Assembly: GCA_947630855.1 (NCBI GenBank)
Contig: CANRJF010000020.1
Location: 1 to 37,098, forward strand
Direction of reading: 5' to 3'
Origin: an uncultured Lachnospiraceae bacterium
GTDB taxonomy: Bacteria > Bacillota > Clostridia > Lachnospirales > Lachnospiraceae
Length of the DNA: 37,098 nucleotides
Shown: positions 1 to 9,546 of the stretch, one piece after another
Position numbering within the stretch: the stretch's first letter is position 1
Layout: the number at the start of each line of letters is the position of its first letter
Notes under the pieces: generated by a model
Seen by the model: only the letters and a program-made list of their open reading frames with translations
The model's database searches: none
Told to the model about the DNA's origin: nothing
Made by a program: the position numbers and the translations under genes

Positions 1-24
1 AAACTTAGAGGGGAACAACTTTAG

Positions 25-67
25 GCTGCTTTAGCAGCATATCGAACCTACCGGCTTTAGCCGGTAG
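25..67 (-). terminator. Two tandem hairpins downstream of argG
   Basis: Two perfect short stem-loops sit just past the argG stop, each with a TTTA loop: a 5-bp stem (25-29 with 34-38) and an 8-bp GC-rich stem (48-55 with 60-67). Their place at the gene's 3' end suggests transcript termination or 3'-end protection. No clear run of T follows on the minus strand, so this is not a textbook intrinsic terminator. Confidence 0.4.
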
Positions 68-71
68 TGGT

Positions 72-1292
72 TCAGTTGTTTTTCTCAATTTCAGCCATCT
101 TCATAGCCCGGACTTTCAAAGGAAGGCCAAACAGAGTAATAAATCCTTCCGCGTCGTGATGGTCATACAAATCACCGGTAGTAAAGCTTGCCAAAGACTC
201 GCTGTAAAGAGAGTAGGGTGAAGTAGTGCCGGCTTTTATAATATTTCCTTTATACAGCTTAAATTTCACTTCCCCGGTAACATACTGCTGGGTAGATTCC
301 ACAAAAGCCTGAACAGCTTCCCGAAGGGGGGTAAACCATTTCCCCTCATACACAATCTGAGCCATCTTATTGCCCATATCCTTTTTCACTTCCATAGTGG
401 CCCTGTCTAATACAAGTTCCTCCAACTGCTGATGAGCTTCCATAAGGATGGTTCCGCCAGGAGTCTCATATACTCCCCGGGATTTCATTCCGACCACACG
501 GTTTTCTACAATATCAATAATGCCAATACCGTGCCTGCCTCCTAATTTATTTAATTCCCGGATAATATCGGAAACTTTCATTTTTTTGCCGTTTACGGAA
601 GTGGGAATGCCTTTTTCAAAGGTCATAGTCACGTATTCTCCTTCATCCGGTGCTTTTTCCGGGGAAACACCAAGCACAAGAAGATGGTCATAATTCGGCT
701 CACAGGCAGGGTCTTCCAGTTCCAGACCTTCATGGCTGATATGCCATAAGTTTCTGTCCCGGCTGTAACTGTTGTCGGCGGAGAACGGAAGGTCAATGCC
801 ATGGGCCTTGCAGTATGCAATTTCAGATTCCCTGGAATCCATAGTCCATTTGTCATCCCGCCATGCGGCAATTATCTTAATGTCAGGGGCTAAAGCCTTG
901 ATGCCCAGCTCAAAACGAATCTGGTCATTTCCCTTGCCGGTGGCGCCGTGGCAGATAGCGCTGGCTCCCTCTTTTCTTGCAATTTCCACCAGTTTCTTTG
1001 CAATTCCGGGGCGAGCCATGGAAGTGCCCAAAAGATATTTATTCTCATATACGGCTCCTGCCTGTACACAGGGCATAATGTAGTCATCACAGAATTCATC
1101 TGTAATGTCCTCAATATACAGCTTGCTGGCACCGGATAATTTTGCCCGTTCCTCTAAGCCGTCCAATTCCTCACCCTGGCCGCAGTCGATACAGCAGCAG
1201 ATAACTTCATAGTCGTAATTTTCCTTTAACCATGGGATAATGGCGGTAGTGTCGAGACCACCGGAGTAGGCTAATATAACTTTTTCTTTCAT
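72..1292 (-). CDS. argG: Argininosuccinate synthase
   Basis: Condenses citrulline and aspartate with ATP to argininosuccinate, the penultimate step of arginine synthesis, in the cytoplasm. The 406-residue product has the usual family length. It begins with the ATP pyrophosphatase P-loop signature [10 protein letters not shown] right after the start. The frame stays open 32 codons further upstream, but I start at the ATG at 1292 because a GAAAGGA ribosome site lies about 7 bases before it and because the conserved domain starts there. The gene is divergent from argC and about 410 bp away from it. Its leader contains two hairpins (1324-1370). argH, which usually follows in the pathway, is not adjacent. 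The identification is secure. Confidence 0.97.
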   Translation of the reverse strand: MKEKVILAYSGGLDTTAIIPWLKENYDYEVICCCIDCGQGEELDGLEERAKLSGASKLYIEDITDEFCDDYIMPCVQAGAVYENKYLLGTSMARPGIAKKLVEIARKEGASAICHGATGKGNDQIRFELGIKALAPDIKIIAAWRDDKWTMDSRESEIAYCKAHGIDLPFSADNSYSRDRNLWHISHEGLELEDPACEPNYDHLLVLGVSPEKAPDEGEYVTMTFEKGIPTSVNGKKMKVSDIIRELNKLGGRHGIGIIDIVENRVVGMKSRGVYETPGGTILMEAHQQLEELVLDRATMEVKKDMGNKMAQIVYEGKWFTPLREAVQAFVESTQQYVTGEVKFKLYKGNIIKAGTTSPYSLYSESLASFTTGDLYDHHDAEGFITLFGLPLKVRAMKMAEIEKNN

Positions 1293-1323
1293 TGTTTTGA
1301 TTCCTTTCAATATGTAGTATAAT

Positions 1324-1370
1324 GGTAACTGTTTGGGACAGTTGCCTGGCAGGTACCTTTGCGAAGGTAC
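1324..1370 (-). promoter_or_regulatory. Hairpins in the argG 5' leader
   Basis: Two stem-loops lie 30-80 bp upstream of the argG start. One is an 8-bp stem with one mismatch (1324-1331 with 1339-1346) and the other a perfect 7-bp stem with a TGCG loop (1353-1359 with 1364-1370). They could be leader structure or operator sites. I could not recognise a T-box or another known riboswitch. A possible minus-strand -10 (TATACT, just downstream of these hairpins) lacks a good -35. Confidence 0.3.
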
Positions 1371-1402
1371 AACCATAATATACAACAAATAATCTGAAAA
1401 GG

Positions 1403-1514
1403 CAAGTCAAAGACCCGCAGCAAGCTGATGGGACATAAAATTTGCAATGCGCGGTCTTTGACTCTCGCGGCAGTCGCCAAATGCCTGCAAGCAGTCACTT
1501 GGCTCGTTGCTCGC
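1403..1514 (-). repeat. Dispersed intergenic repeat, copy A
   Basis: About 112 bp that matches, in opposite orientation, 28292-28406. The outer boxes are conserved: a 40-bp block (1475-1514) has two mismatches to 28292-28331, and a 14-bp block (1403-1416) is identical to 28393-28406. The middle differs. The copy also contains an internal inverted repeat (1406-1414 with 1454-1462). It lies between argG and the argC promoter. It could be a small non-autonomous mobile element or a structured RNA element; I see no coding frame in it. Confidence 0.65.
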
Positions 1515-1530
1515 GGAAAAAAAGAAACTA

Positions 1531-1565
1531 TTGCATAAAAATTAAAAATAATGTATAATTATGCA
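1531..1565 (+). promoter_or_regulatory. argC promoter with overlapping ArgR-type box
   Basis: A sigma-A-like promoter, TTGCAT (1531-1536), 17-bp spacer, TATAAT (1554-1559), precedes argC. The -10 is embedded in TGTATAATTATGCA (1552-1565), which matches 12 of 14 positions of the palindromic ARG box core TGAATAATTATTCA known for ArgR/AhrC. A weaker half-conserved box overlaps the -35 (from 1532). Repression by arginine-bound ArgR is the likely control. The leader to argC is then about 140 bp and includes a small inverted repeat. Confidence 0.65.
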
Positions 1566-1706
1566 AACAGAAAATGTATCTGCCCTCTTTACGAACAGCA
1601 TAAAATATACTATGATGGGATTATACTCGCGAACGAAAATAATTGCCATTTCCAAATGTTCGCCGCGGTATATGCAGTATAAAACGGAAGAAACGGAGTG
1701 AAAAAT

Positions 1707-2774
1707 ATGATAAGAGCAGGAATTATCGGAGCAACGGGATATGCCGGGGGAGAATTGGTGCGCCTGTTGTCAGGACATAAAAATGTGGAGATAAAATGGT
1801 TTGGTTCCAAAAGCTACATAGATAAAAAATATGCGGAAGTTTACCGGAACATGTTTGAGATTGTGGATGATGTATGTTTAGATGACAATATAGGGGAACT
1901 GGCAAAGCAGGTGGACGTGATTTTTACGGCAACGCCCCAGGGATATTTAGCTTCCATATTGACGGAGGAGATTTTAAGCCAGGTAAAAATTGTGGATTTA
2001 AGCGCGGATTACCGTCTCAAAGACGTGAAGGTTTATGAGGAATGGTATAAGATAGAGCATAAATCCCCGGAATTTATAAAAGAAGCGGTATATGGATTGT
2101 GCGAAATCAACCGGGATAAGGTAAAGGGGGCAAGGCTTATTGCCAATCCGGGATGTTATACCACATGTTCCATTTTAACGGCATATCCTTTGGTAAAAGA
2201 GGGGCTTATTGATGCGGATTCCATTATCATTGATGCCAAATCCGGTACATCCGGTGCAGGGAGAGGCGCCAAGGTGCCCAATCTTTTTTGCGAGGTGAAT
2301 GAAAACATAAAAGCCTACGGCGTCACAACCCACAGGCATACCCCGGAGATTGAGGAGCAGTTAGGCTATGCGGCAGGGAAAGAGATAAAAGTAAATTTCA
2401 CCCCTCATTTAGTGCCCATGAACAGGGGGATTTTAGTCACGGAATATGCCTCCCTGATAAAAAGGGCAGGGGAGGATGGCGTTATGAAGTATCCTTCCTA
2501 TGAGCAGGTGAAGGCAGCATATGACAAATATTATGCAAAAGAAAAGTTTGTCCGTGTTTTGGAAAAAGATGTATGCCCGGAGACAAAATGGGTGGAAGGC
2601 AGCAATTATGTGGACGTGAATTTTAAGATAGACGAGAGGACAGGCAGAATCATTATGATGGGGGCATTGGATAATCTTGTGAAAGGGGCGGCTGGCCAGG
2701 CAGTTCAGAACATGAACCTGTTATTTGGCCAGAAGGAATCAGAGGGCTTGGAATTAGTCCCCATGTTTCCGTAA
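1707..2774 (+). CDS. argC: N-acetyl-gamma-glutamyl-phosphate reductase
   Basis: NADPH-dependent reduction of N-acetylglutamyl phosphate to the semialdehyde, the third step toward ornithine. The N-terminus carries the nucleotide-binding motif GATGYAGGELVRLL, and the catalytic cysteine lies in the family signature NPGCYTT. The 355-residue length is normal. A GTG three codons upstream keeps the frame open, but it overlaps the CGGAG ribosome site. The ATG at 1707 is spaced 8 bases from that site, so I take it as the start. It is the first gene of the argC-GNAT-argJ-argB-argD run, under the ARG-box promoter. Confidence 0.97.
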   Translation: MIRAGIIGATGYAGGELVRLLSGHKNVEIKWFGSKSYIDKKYAEVYRNMFEIVDDVCLDDNIGELAKQVDVIFTATPQGYLASILTEEILSQVKIVDLSADYRLKDVKVYEEWYKIEHKSPEFIKEAVYGLCEINRDKVKGARLIANPGCYTTCSILTAYPLVKEGLIDADSIIIDAKSGTSGAGRGAKVPNLFCEVNENIKAYGVTTHRHTPEIEEQLGYAAGKEIKVNFTPHLVPMNRGILVTEYASLIKRAGEDGVMKYPSYEQVKAAYDKYYAKEKFVRVLEKDVCPETKWVEGSNYVDVNFKIDERTGRIIMMGALDNLVKGAAGQAVQNMNLLFGQKESEGLELVPMFP

Positions 2775-2781
2775 AAAAGAT

Positions 2782-3246
2782 ATGGATAAGATAAATTACC
2801 GTGTGCGGACTATGACAATGGAAGATTACGAGAAAGTTTACGCACTGTGGATGAGCATTAAAGGATTTGGAATACGAAGCATTGACGATTCTAAGGCAGG
2901 AGTGGAGCGTTTCTTAATAAGAAATCCATCCACCAGCGTGGTGGCGGAATCGGAGGGTAAAATCGTAGGAGCCATTCTCTGCGGCCATGACGGCAGGCGG
3001 GGGTGTTTTTACCATGTGTGTGTCCACGAGGATTACAGAAAACATGGCATCGGAAGGGAGATGGCTGTCTTTGCCATGAAAGCCCTTCAGGCAGAACAGA
3101 TTAATAAAGTAAGTCTGATTGCTTTTACCAACAATGAAGTGGGAAACAGATTTTGGAAAAGCGCAGGTTGGAAGTTTCGGGAAGACTTAAATTATTATGA
3201 TTTTACCTTAAACGAGGAAAATATTACACGGTTTAACCAGATATAA
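2782..3246 (+). CDS. GNAT-family N-acetyltransferase in the arg operon
   Basis: A 154-residue acetyl-CoA-dependent transferase of the GNAT fold. The acetyl-CoA-binding motif A is visible around residues 80-95 (VCVHEDYRKHGIGREM), preceded by the HDGRRGCFYHV strand. It starts 7 bp after argC and lies 63 bp before argJ, so it is co-transcribed with arginine genes. Its ribosome site is weak, which suggests coupling to argC translation. The substrate is not readable. It could acetylate glutamate as an ArgA-like primer, or another amino group or protein. I do not name it argA, because motif A alone does not show substrate and argJ already makes acetylglutamate. Confidence 0.85.
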   Translation: MDKINYRVRTMTMEDYEKVYALWMSIKGFGIRSIDDSKAGVERFLIRNPSTSVVAESEGKIVGAILCGHDGRRGCFYHVCVHEDYRKHGIGREMAVFAMKALQAEQINKVSLIAFTNNEVGNRFWKSAGWKFREDLNYYDFTLNEENITRFNQI

Positions 3247-3309
3247 AAAAGTAGAAACACCCTGCGGGTATACCTATATGCCCAAAAAGCGGGGCAAAAA
3301 GGAGGAAAC

Positions 3310-4533
3310 ATGAAAAAAATAAACGGGGGCATTACCGCCCCAAAAGGATTTTTAGCGGCAGATACGGCAGCAGGAATTAAATACAAAGACCGGCGGGATA
3401 TGGCTATGATTTACAGTGAAAAACCCTGTAAGGCGGCAGGAACATTTACTACGAATGTGGTAAAGGCGGCGCCGGTAAAATGGGATAAGAAGATTGTAAC
3501 AGAAAGCCCCTTTGCCCAGGCAGTAGTGGTAAATGCGGGAATTGCCAATGCAGCCACCGGGGAGGAAGGGTACTCCTGCTGTAAAAAAACGGCGCAAAAG
3601 ACAGCAGAACTGTTAAACATCCCGGAAGACTCCGTGCTTGTGGCATCCACCGGCGTTATCGGAATGCCCCTTCCCATGGACAGGATTTGTAAGGGAATTG
3701 AGGCAATGGTTCCGGGGCTTAAAAATACCAGGGATGCGGCCCACACCGCTGCCCTTGCAATCATGACAACCGACACCCACGAGAAAGAAGTGTCGGTTCA
3801 GTTTGAAGCGGGGGGAGCCACTTGTACCATAGGGGGCATGTGCAAAGGCTCCGGCATGATACACCCCAATATGTGTACCATGTTAAGTTTTATCACAACA
3901 GATGCGGCAATATCCAAAGAACTGCTTCAGGAGGCGCTTAGCGAGGATATTGTGGATACCTACAATATGATTTCCGTGGACGGGGATACCTCCACCAATG
4001 ACACAGTGCTGCTCCTTGCCAACGGAATGGCGGGAAACGCTGAGATTACCGAAAAAAATGAAGATTATCAGTCTTTTAAGGAAGCGTTAAATTATATAAA
4101 TACTACCCTTGCAAAAGAGATGGCAGGGGACGGGGAAGGCGCCACAGCTCTTTTTGAAGTAAAAGTAAAAGGGGCTGAAACAAAAGAACAGGCCAGAATA
4201 CTAAGCAGGGCGGTAGTTTCTTCCAATCTTTCCAAGGCGGCTATTTACGGTCATGATGCCAACTTCGGCAGATTCCTCTGCGCCATGGGCTATTCCGGGG
4301 CGGACTTTGATCCGGAAAAAGTGGATATGTTTTTTGAGAGCGCTGCGGGAAAAATTCAGGTGATTGCAGACGGGGCGGCAGTGGATTTTGACGAGGATAC
4401 GGCGACCAGGATTTTATCAGAGCAGGTGGTAACTGCCATTGCAGACATAAAAATGGGAAATGAAGAAGCCACGGCATGGGGCTGTGATTTGACTTATGAT
4501 TATATAAAAATCAATGCGGATTACCGCTCATAA
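3310..4533 (+). CDS. argJ: Glutamate N-acetyltransferase / amino-acid acetyltransferase
   Basis: Transfers the acetyl group of N-acetylornithine to glutamate, recycling it; many ArgJ proteins also use acetyl-CoA. The 407-residue precursor is full length. The self-cleavage site is visible: HPNMCTML, with Thr190 as the expected nucleophile freed at the N-terminus of the beta chain. The residue before it is Cys rather than the commoner Ala. The C-terminal end has the family's typical TSYDYVxINAxYRS-like pattern ([14 protein letters not shown]). An AAGGAGG site lies upstream of the ATG. Two short GC-rich inverted repeats precede it in the 63-bp gap. Whether it is mono- or bifunctional cannot be told from sequence alone. 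Confidence 0.96.
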   Translation: MKKINGGITAPKGFLAADTAAGIKYKDRRDMAMIYSEKPCKAAGTFTTNVVKAAPVKWDKKIVTESPFAQAVVVNAGIANAATGEEGYSCCKKTAQKTAELLNIPEDSVLVASTGVIGMPLPMDRICKGIEAMVPGLKNTRDAAHTAALAIMTTDTHEKEVSVQFEAGGATCTIGGMCKGSGMIHPNMCTMLSFITTDAAISKELLQEALSEDIVDTYNMISVDGDTSTNDTVLLLANGMAGNAEITEKNEDYQSFKEALNYINTTLAKEMAGDGEGATALFEVKVKGAETKEQARILSRAVVSSNLSKAAIYGHDANFGRFLCAMGYSGADFDPEKVDMFFESAAGKIQVIADGAAVDFDEDTATRILSEQVVTAIADIKMGNEEATAWGCDLTYDYIKINADYRS

Positions 4534-4571
4534 AAAAGGAAAAATACGTCATTGGAAAGAAGGAAAAGAAA

Positions 4572-5471
4572 ATGGAAGATACGGAAATGAAAGGTTTTTT
4601 GGAAAAGGCGGAGGTATTAATCGAAGCCCTGCCTTATATCCAGCGGTTTAACAGGAAAATTATTGTGGTAAAGTACGGCGGCAGCGCCATGCTGGATGAA
4701 AATTTAAAACGCCAGGTGATTGAGGATGTAACTTTGTTAAAACTGGTGGGATTTAAACCTATTATCGTGCATGGAGGAGGAAAGGACATCAGCAAATGGG
4801 TGGAGAAATCAGGAATGGTTCCGGAGTTTATCAACGGACTTCGGAAAACAGACGAAGCCACCATGGAAATTGCCGAGATGGTCTTAAACCGTGTAAATAA
4901 ATCTTTGGTACAAAAAGTGCAGGTATTAGGCGTAAATGCCGTGGGTATCAGCGGAAAAGACGGCGGGCTTTTGAAAGTGGAAAAGAAATATTCCAACGGG
5001 GAAGATATTGGTTATGTGGGAGAGATTACAGATGTAAATCCCAAGGTCTTGTACGATTTGTTGGAGAAGGATTTCCTTCCCATTGTGTGTCCCATCGGCA
5101 TGGATGACAAATTTGACACTTACAATATCAATGCGGATGATGCCGCCTGCGCCATTGCCAGGGCGGTAAAAGCGGAAAAACTGGCATTTTTAACAGATAT
5201 TGAGGGGGTTTACAAAGACCCGTCAGATAAATCCACATTAATTTCCGAACTGCCTATTAATGAGGCAAAGGAACTGATTGCAGGAGGCAATATCGGAGGA
5301 GGTATGCTGCCCAAATTAAATAACTGTATCGACGCCATGGAAAACGGCGTGTCCCGGGTACATATCTTAGACGGGAGAATCCCCCACTGCCTGCTGTTAG
5401 AGATATTTACAAACAAAGGAATCGGAACGGCGATTTTAGGAGAAAACGAGGAGAGGTTTTATCATGAATAG
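4572..5471 (+). CDS. argB: Acetylglutamate kinase
   Basis: Phosphorylates N-acetylglutamate with ATP, the usual feedback-controlled step. The amino-acid-kinase fold is seen in the phosphate-binding VVKYGGSAM near residue 32 and [10 protein letters not shown] near 62, and the ATP-site INADDAA and [11 protein letters not shown] motifs in the second half. The length of 299 is typical. The N-terminus has the helical extension that in the arginine-inhibited hexameric class precedes the kinase fold ([18 protein letters not shown]), so arginine feedback inhibition is plausible. The start at 4572 follows AGAAGGAA. Its last 8 bp overlap argD, indicating coupled translation. Confidence 0.96.
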   Translation: MEDTEMKGFLEKAEVLIEALPYIQRFNRKIIVVKYGGSAMLDENLKRQVIEDVTLLKLVGFKPIIVHGGGKDISKWVEKSGMVPEFINGLRKTDEATMEIAEMVLNRVNKSLVQKVQVLGVNAVGISGKDGGLLKVEKKYSNGEDIGYVGEITDVNPKVLYDLLEKDFLPIVCPIGMDDKFDTYNINADDAACAIARAVKAEKLAFLTDIEGVYKDPSDKSTLISELPINEAKELIAGGNIGGGMLPKLNNCIDAMENGVSRVHILDGRIPHCLLLEIFTNKGIGTAILGENEERFYHE

Positions 5472-6660
5472 CATAGAGTATATAGAAGAAGCGGAAAAAG
5501 ATTTAGTCCATACTTATAACCGGTATGGGATTGTGTTAGAGCGGGGACAAGGCGTCTATCTTTTTGATACGGAGGGCAGAAAATATCTGGATTTTGCAGC
5601 AGGGATTGCCGTGTGTGCATTAGGGTACGGCAATGAAGAGTATAACAGTGCATTAAAAAACCAGATTGATAATCTGATTCATACTTCCAATTTGTATTAT
5701 AATGTGCCTACGGTATTAGCGGCGGAGAAGTTAAAAAAGATAAGCGGGATGGACCGGGTATTTTTTACAAACAGCGGCACGGAAGCCATTGAAGGGGCTA
5801 TTAAGGCGGCAAAAAAATATGCGTATACCAGGGACGGCCATGCAGGCCATGAAATCATTGCCATGAACCACTCCTTTCACGGAAGAAGTTTAGGGGCGTT
5901 GTCTGTCACAGGAAATAAACATTACCAGGAGCCTTTTGCTCCCTTGTTAGAGGGAGTCAGCTTTGCAGATTTCAACGATTTAAGCAGTGTAAAAACATTA
6001 ATTACGGAAAAGACCTGTGCCATTATTTTTGAAACAGTACAGGGAGAAGGGGGCATTTATCCCGCATCCCGGGAGTTTATGGAAGGGGTTGCGGCAATCT
6101 GTAAGGAAAAAGATATTCTTTTGATTTTAGATGAAATCCAGTGCGGCATGGGCAGAAGCGGAAAAATGTTTGCATGGCAGCACTATGGCATGAAGCCGGA
6201 CATTATGACAGTGGCAAAAGCATTGGGCTGCGGAGTGCCGGTGGGGGCTTTTCTTATGACGGAAAAAGTGGCTGAAAAATCTTTAGCTCCCGGAGACCAT
6301 GGAACCACTTACGGGGGAAATCCCCTTGTGGGCGCCGCCGTGAACAAAGTTTTAGAGATTATGGAAAGGGATAAAATTGCAGACCATGCAGCGGAAGTTT
6401 CCAAATACCTTTGGAGCAGGCTGGAAGAACTAAAAGAAAAATATGATTTTGTGAAAGACCATCGGGGATTAGGGCTGATACAGGGACTTGCAGTTAGTGT
6501 GCCGGTGGGGCAGGTTTCCCAGATGGCACTAAAAAAAGGCCTGCTTTTAATTACGGCAGGTTCTGATGTGCTCCGTTTTGTTCCGCCCCTTGTGATTGAA
6601 AAAGAACATGTGGATGAAATGTACAAAATACTGGATGAAATTTTTGTTTCATTTCTATAA
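5464..6660 (+). CDS. argD: Acetylornithine aminotransferase
   Basis: A PLP enzyme of class III that converts N-acetylglutamate semialdehyde to N-acetylornithine with glutamate. The 398 residues include the substrate/PLP region [14 protein letters not shown] (about 101-114), the cofactor-binding [12 protein letters not shown] (222-233), and the Schiff-base lysine Lys252 in TVAKALGCG. The start ATG lies inside argB (8-bp overlap) with GAGGAG just upstream. It ends the arg operon; a new promoter (6672-6700) follows. Similar aminotransferases can act in lysine or GABA paths, but the operon context makes argD clear. Confidence 0.95.
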   Translation: MNSIEYIEEAEKDLVHTYNRYGIVLERGQGVYLFDTEGRKYLDFAAGIAVCALGYGNEEYNSALKNQIDNLIHTSNLYYNVPTVLAAEKLKKISGMDRVFFTNSGTEAIEGAIKAAKKYAYTRDGHAGHEIIAMNHSFHGRSLGALSVTGNKHYQEPFAPLLEGVSFADFNDLSSVKTLITEKTCAIIFETVQGEGGIYPASREFMEGVAAICKEKDILLILDEIQCGMGRSGKMFAWQHYGMKPDIMTVAKALGCGVPVGAFLMTEKVAEKSLAPGDHGTTYGGNPLVGAAVNKVLEIMERDKIADHAAEVSKYLWSRLEELKEKYDFVKDHRGLGLIQGLAVSVPVGQVSQMALKKGLLLITAGSDVLRFVPPLVIEKEHVDEMYKILDEIFVSFL

Positions 6661-6671
6661 ATGAAAAACTC

Positions 6672-6700
6672 TTGTAATAATTGTAAAAATTCGTTAAAAT
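6672..6700 (+). promoter_or_regulatory. Promoter upstream of the comEA-like gene
   Basis: TTGTAA (6672-6677), an exact 17-bp spacer and TAAAAT (6695-6700) lie between argD and the comEA-like gene, just past the argD stop. No intrinsic terminator separates argD from it, so read-through from the arg operon remains possible. Confidence 0.5.
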
Positions 6701-6754
6701 GTGAGTATCGGCATTGAGGAACTCCTTTTTTGGAAAAGAAAAGGAGATATGCAA

Positions 6755-7345
6755 ATGAAAAAAAGAGCAGCGGGCATTTTGCTTGTGTTTGCAGTTTTGT
6801 TTACAGGCTGTGGCAGAGAGGATTCATTTTATACGGAGGATGTATTTGAGCCGGCGTCGGAATTTGTTACGGAGCAGGAGACACAGATACAGGTTATTTC
6901 CACGGAGAAAGAAAAAGAGTGCTATGTTTACGTGTGCGGGGAAGTTCATGCCCCCGGCGTGTATAAACTTCCCGGGGGAAGCCGGGTTTATCAGGCCCTT
7001 CAGATGGCAGGCGGTTTAACGGAAGAAGCGGATGCATCTGCCGTCAACCAGGCGCTTCCCATAGAAGACGGCCAGATGATACAGGTGTGGGCAAAAGGGG
7101 AAGCCGAAAAGGAGGCCCAGCCGTCCCAAACCGGAGAAGATGGCGGGGATGACAAGGTCGACCTTAATTCGGCGGATATGCAGGCGTTGATGGGGATTCC
7201 CGGAATCGGCGAGGCGAAAGCAAAAAGTATTCTGTCTTACAGGGAGGAACACGGCAGTTTTCAGTCGGTGGAAGATGTAATGAACATAACGGGAATAAAA
7301 GAAGGCCTGTTTTCCAGGATGAAAGATTATATTACGGTAAAGTAA
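6755..7345 (+). CDS. comEA: ComEA-like DNA-binding lipoprotein (SLBB + helix-hairpin-helix)
   Basis: A surface DNA receptor of the competence type, which hands double-stranded DNA to the ComEC channel. The 196-residue product has a lipoprotein signal ending in LFTGC, an acidic linker, an SLBB-like domain (YVYVCGEVHAPGVY onward) and, at the C-terminus, two helix-hairpin-helix motifs (LMGIPGIGEAKAKSIL and VMNITGIKEGLF). An open frame continues upstream, but AAGGAG at 6741-6746 fits the ATG at 6755, which also begins the lysine-rich signal peptide. Lipid anchoring in place of a transmembrane helix is seen in a number of Clostridia. Followed 39 bp later by a response regulator. Confidence 0.88.
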   Translation: MKKRAAGILLVFAVLFTGCGREDSFYTEDVFEPASEFVTEQETQIQVISTEKEKECYVYVCGEVHAPGVYKLPGGSRVYQALQMAGGLTEEADASAVNQALPIEDGQMIQVWAKGEAEKEAQPSQTGEDGGDDKVDLNSADMQALMGIPGIGEAKAKSILSYREEHGSFQSVEDVMNITGIKEGLFSRMKDYITVK

Positions 7346-7384
7346 TATGTCATGTATATTATGCCTTTGGAGGTGAATGGCGTT

Positions 7385-8074
7385 ATGGCAAAAAAAGTTC
7401 TTGTAGTGGATGATGAAAAGTTAATCGTAAAGGGAATCCGGTTTAGTTTAGAACAGGACGGCATGGAAGTGGACTGTGCATATGACGGTGAAGAAGCGCT
7501 TCGGTTAGCTACGGAGAACCAATATGATATGATACTTCTTGATATTATGCTGCCCAAAATGGACGGATTTGAGGTGTGCCAGCATATCAGGGATTTTTCC
7601 TCTGTTCCCATTGTAATGCTGACGGCAAAAGGGGATGATATGGATAAGATTCTGGGCTTGGAATACGGCGCGGATGACTATATCACAAAACCTTTTAATA
7701 TCTTAGAGGTAAAAGCAAGAATCAAGGCTATTATGAGAAGAACAGCCCAGGGCCAGCCCAAAAAAGAAAAGGATTCCATTGTGGAAAGCGGGGACTTGAA
7801 GATGGATTGCGAAAGCCGCCGTCTTTTTGTCAAGGGAAAAGAAATAAATCTCACAGCCAAGGAGTTTGATTTACTGGAACTTCTTGTGACAAATCCCAAC
7901 AAAGTGTACAGCAGGGAGAGCCTTTTAAATCTTGTATGGGGCTATGAATATCCCGGGGATGTGAGAACCGTGGATGTGCATGTGCGGAGAATGCGTGAGA
8001 AAATAGAAAGTAATCCAAGTGAACCCAAATATGTCCATACAAAATGGGGCGTAGGTTATTATTATCAGGGGTAA
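7385..8074 (+). CDS. OmpR/PhoB-family response regulator
   Basis: A two-component transcription factor of 229 residues. The receiver domain shows the acidic pair in VVDDE (8-11), the phospho-acceptor Asp53 in ILLDIMLP, and the LTAK and ITKPF switch residues. The C-terminal half is an OmpR-type winged helix (LTAKEFDLLELL through VRRMREKIE). The start at 7385 is chosen over an upstream one because TTTGGAGGTG lies at the right distance and the receiver fold begins at once. It is paired with the kinase 7 bp downstream. Its targets are unknown; the neighbours hint at envelope or DNA-uptake genes. It also resembles WalR/PhoP regulators. Confidence 0.95.
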   Translation: MAKKVLVVDDEKLIVKGIRFSLEQDGMEVDCAYDGEEALRLATENQYDMILLDIMLPKMDGFEVCQHIRDFSSVPIVMLTAKGDDMDKILGLEYGADDYITKPFNILEVKARIKAIMRRTAQGQPKKEKDSIVESGDLKMDCESRRLFVKGKEINLTAKEFDLLELLVTNPNKVYSRESLLNLVWGYEYPGDVRTVDVHVRRMREKIESNPSEPKYVHTKWGVGYYYQG

Positions 8075-8081
8075 GAAATAA

Positions 8082-9512
8082 ATGTCTGAAAAGAAAAAAA
8101 TTCCTAAAGTTTTAAAGAGCCTGAAACTTCGGCTTGTTCTCATATTTCTTTTTATCGGAATGATACCGGCTGTCATACTCCGGGGAGGGATACTCCGCTC
8201 CTATAAGACAAAAGCAGTGTCCAACCGGAGTATTGAAATTTTAAGCCAGGCGCGGATTCTGGGCAACCAGATTGTTTTTAATCATTATCTGGAAGATATA
8301 TCATCTGAAGTTATTAATTCCCAGTTAGAGCAGTTATCAAATATATATGACGGGCGTGTAATGGTCATTGACAGCAATTTTCACATTATCAAGGATACTT
8401 ACAGGTTAGATGAAGGGAAAACCATTGTCTCGGAAGAGGTAATCCGCAGTTTCAGGGGGGAAGAGATTTCAAAACACGATTCCGACAACGGATATATTGA
8501 GATGACGATTCCCCTGACAGATTCGGAGAGCAAAGAAATTTTAGGGGTGTTCCTTGTGAGCGTATCCACGGACAATATTATCCTGAACCTGGAATATTTA
8601 AAGAACGGGGCATTGATTATTGAACTTTCCATATTGCTGGTGTTATTGCTGTTGTCAACGCTCCTGGCAATGAAACTGGTAAAGCCCCTTGTAAATATGT
8701 CCTCGGGGATTATGGAAATTGAAAGCGGATATGCCATGGAATTAAATGAGACGGCTTATGCGGAGACGGAGGAAATTTCCGCCCGGTTTAACCAGCTTTT
8801 CGGCAGGATGAAAATTATTGACCAGTCCAGGGAAGAATTTGTATCCAATGTGTCCCATGAGTTAAAAACGCCCCTCACCTCCATGAAGGTGCTGGCGGAC
8901 TCCTTAAACGGCCAGGAAAACGTGCCTGTGGAATTGTACCGGGAGTTTATGAACGATATCGGCAACGAGATTGACAGGGAGACAAAAATTATAAATGACC
9001 TGTTGTCCCTGGTAAAAATGGACAGGGCTGCGGCAGACCTTAATATTTCCAGTGAAAATATTAATGAACTTTTGGAATTGATATTAAAAAGGCTCCGCCC
9101 CATTGCGGAAAAGCAGAATGTGGAGCTGGTAATGGAAAGTTTCCGTCCGGTCATGGCGGAGGTGGATGAGGTAAAACTTACTCTGGCAATTTCAAATTTG
9201 GTGGAGAATGCCATTAAATATAACCATCCCGGCGGATGGGTGCATGTGTCGTTAAATGCGGATCATCAGTATTTTTACGTAAAAGTGGAAGACAGCGGAA
9301 TCGGGATTCCCCAGGAAGATTTAGAGCATATCTACGAGCGTTTTTACAGAGTGGATAAGTCTCATTCCAGGGAAATCGGAGGGACGGGCCTTGGCCTTGC
9401 CATTACCAGGAACGCCGTTTTAATGCACAGGGGAGCCATTAAGGCATTCAGCACGGAAGGGGAAGGCACTATATTCAATGTGCGGATTCCTTTGAATTAT
9501 ATTGCATCATAG
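8082..9512 (+). CDS. Sensor histidine kinase, partner of the upstream regulator
   Basis: A membrane sensor of 476 residues. There is a first transmembrane segment at about 15-34, an extracytoplasmic domain to about 175, and a second transmembrane segment at 177-199. A HAMP-like linker follows, then the HisKA domain with phospho-accepting His259 in SNVSHELKTPL, and the ATPase domain with the N box LVENAIKYN (373-381), the DSGIGIP G1 box and GGTGLGLAI G2 box. All catalytic elements are intact. The ribosome site is weak (AGGGGTAAG), so translation is probably coupled to the regulator. The ligand is not readable; the extracellular part looks like a dCache/PAS-type sensor by length only. Confidence 0.94.
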   Translation: MSEKKKIPKVLKSLKLRLVLIFLFIGMIPAVILRGGILRSYKTKAVSNRSIEILSQARILGNQIVFNHYLEDISSEVINSQLEQLSNIYDGRVMVIDSNFHIIKDTYRLDEGKTIVSEEVIRSFRGEEISKHDSDNGYIEMTIPLTDSESKEILGVFLVSVSTDNIILNLEYLKNGALIIELSILLVLLLLSTLLAMKLVKPLVNMSSGIMEIESGYAMELNETAYAETEEISARFNQLFGRMKIIDQSREEFVSNVSHELKTPLTSMKVLADSLNGQENVPVELYREFMNDIGNEIDRETKIINDLLSLVKMDRAAADLNISSENINELLELILKRLRPIAEKQNVELVMESFRPVMAEVDEVKLTLAISNLVENAIKYNHPGGWVHVSLNADHQYFYVKVEDSGIGIPQEDLEHIYERFYRVDKSHSREIGGTGLGLAITRNAVLMHRGAIKAFSTEGEGTIFNVRIPLNYIAS

Positions 9513-9546
9513 ATGTGGGGATTATCTGTATATATGGAGGAAATAA

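Noticed and set aside
1293..1400. T-box or arginine riboswitch in the argG leader
   Set aside because: The hairpins lack the T-box sequence (TGGNACC with a GCG motif) and any known riboswitch core.
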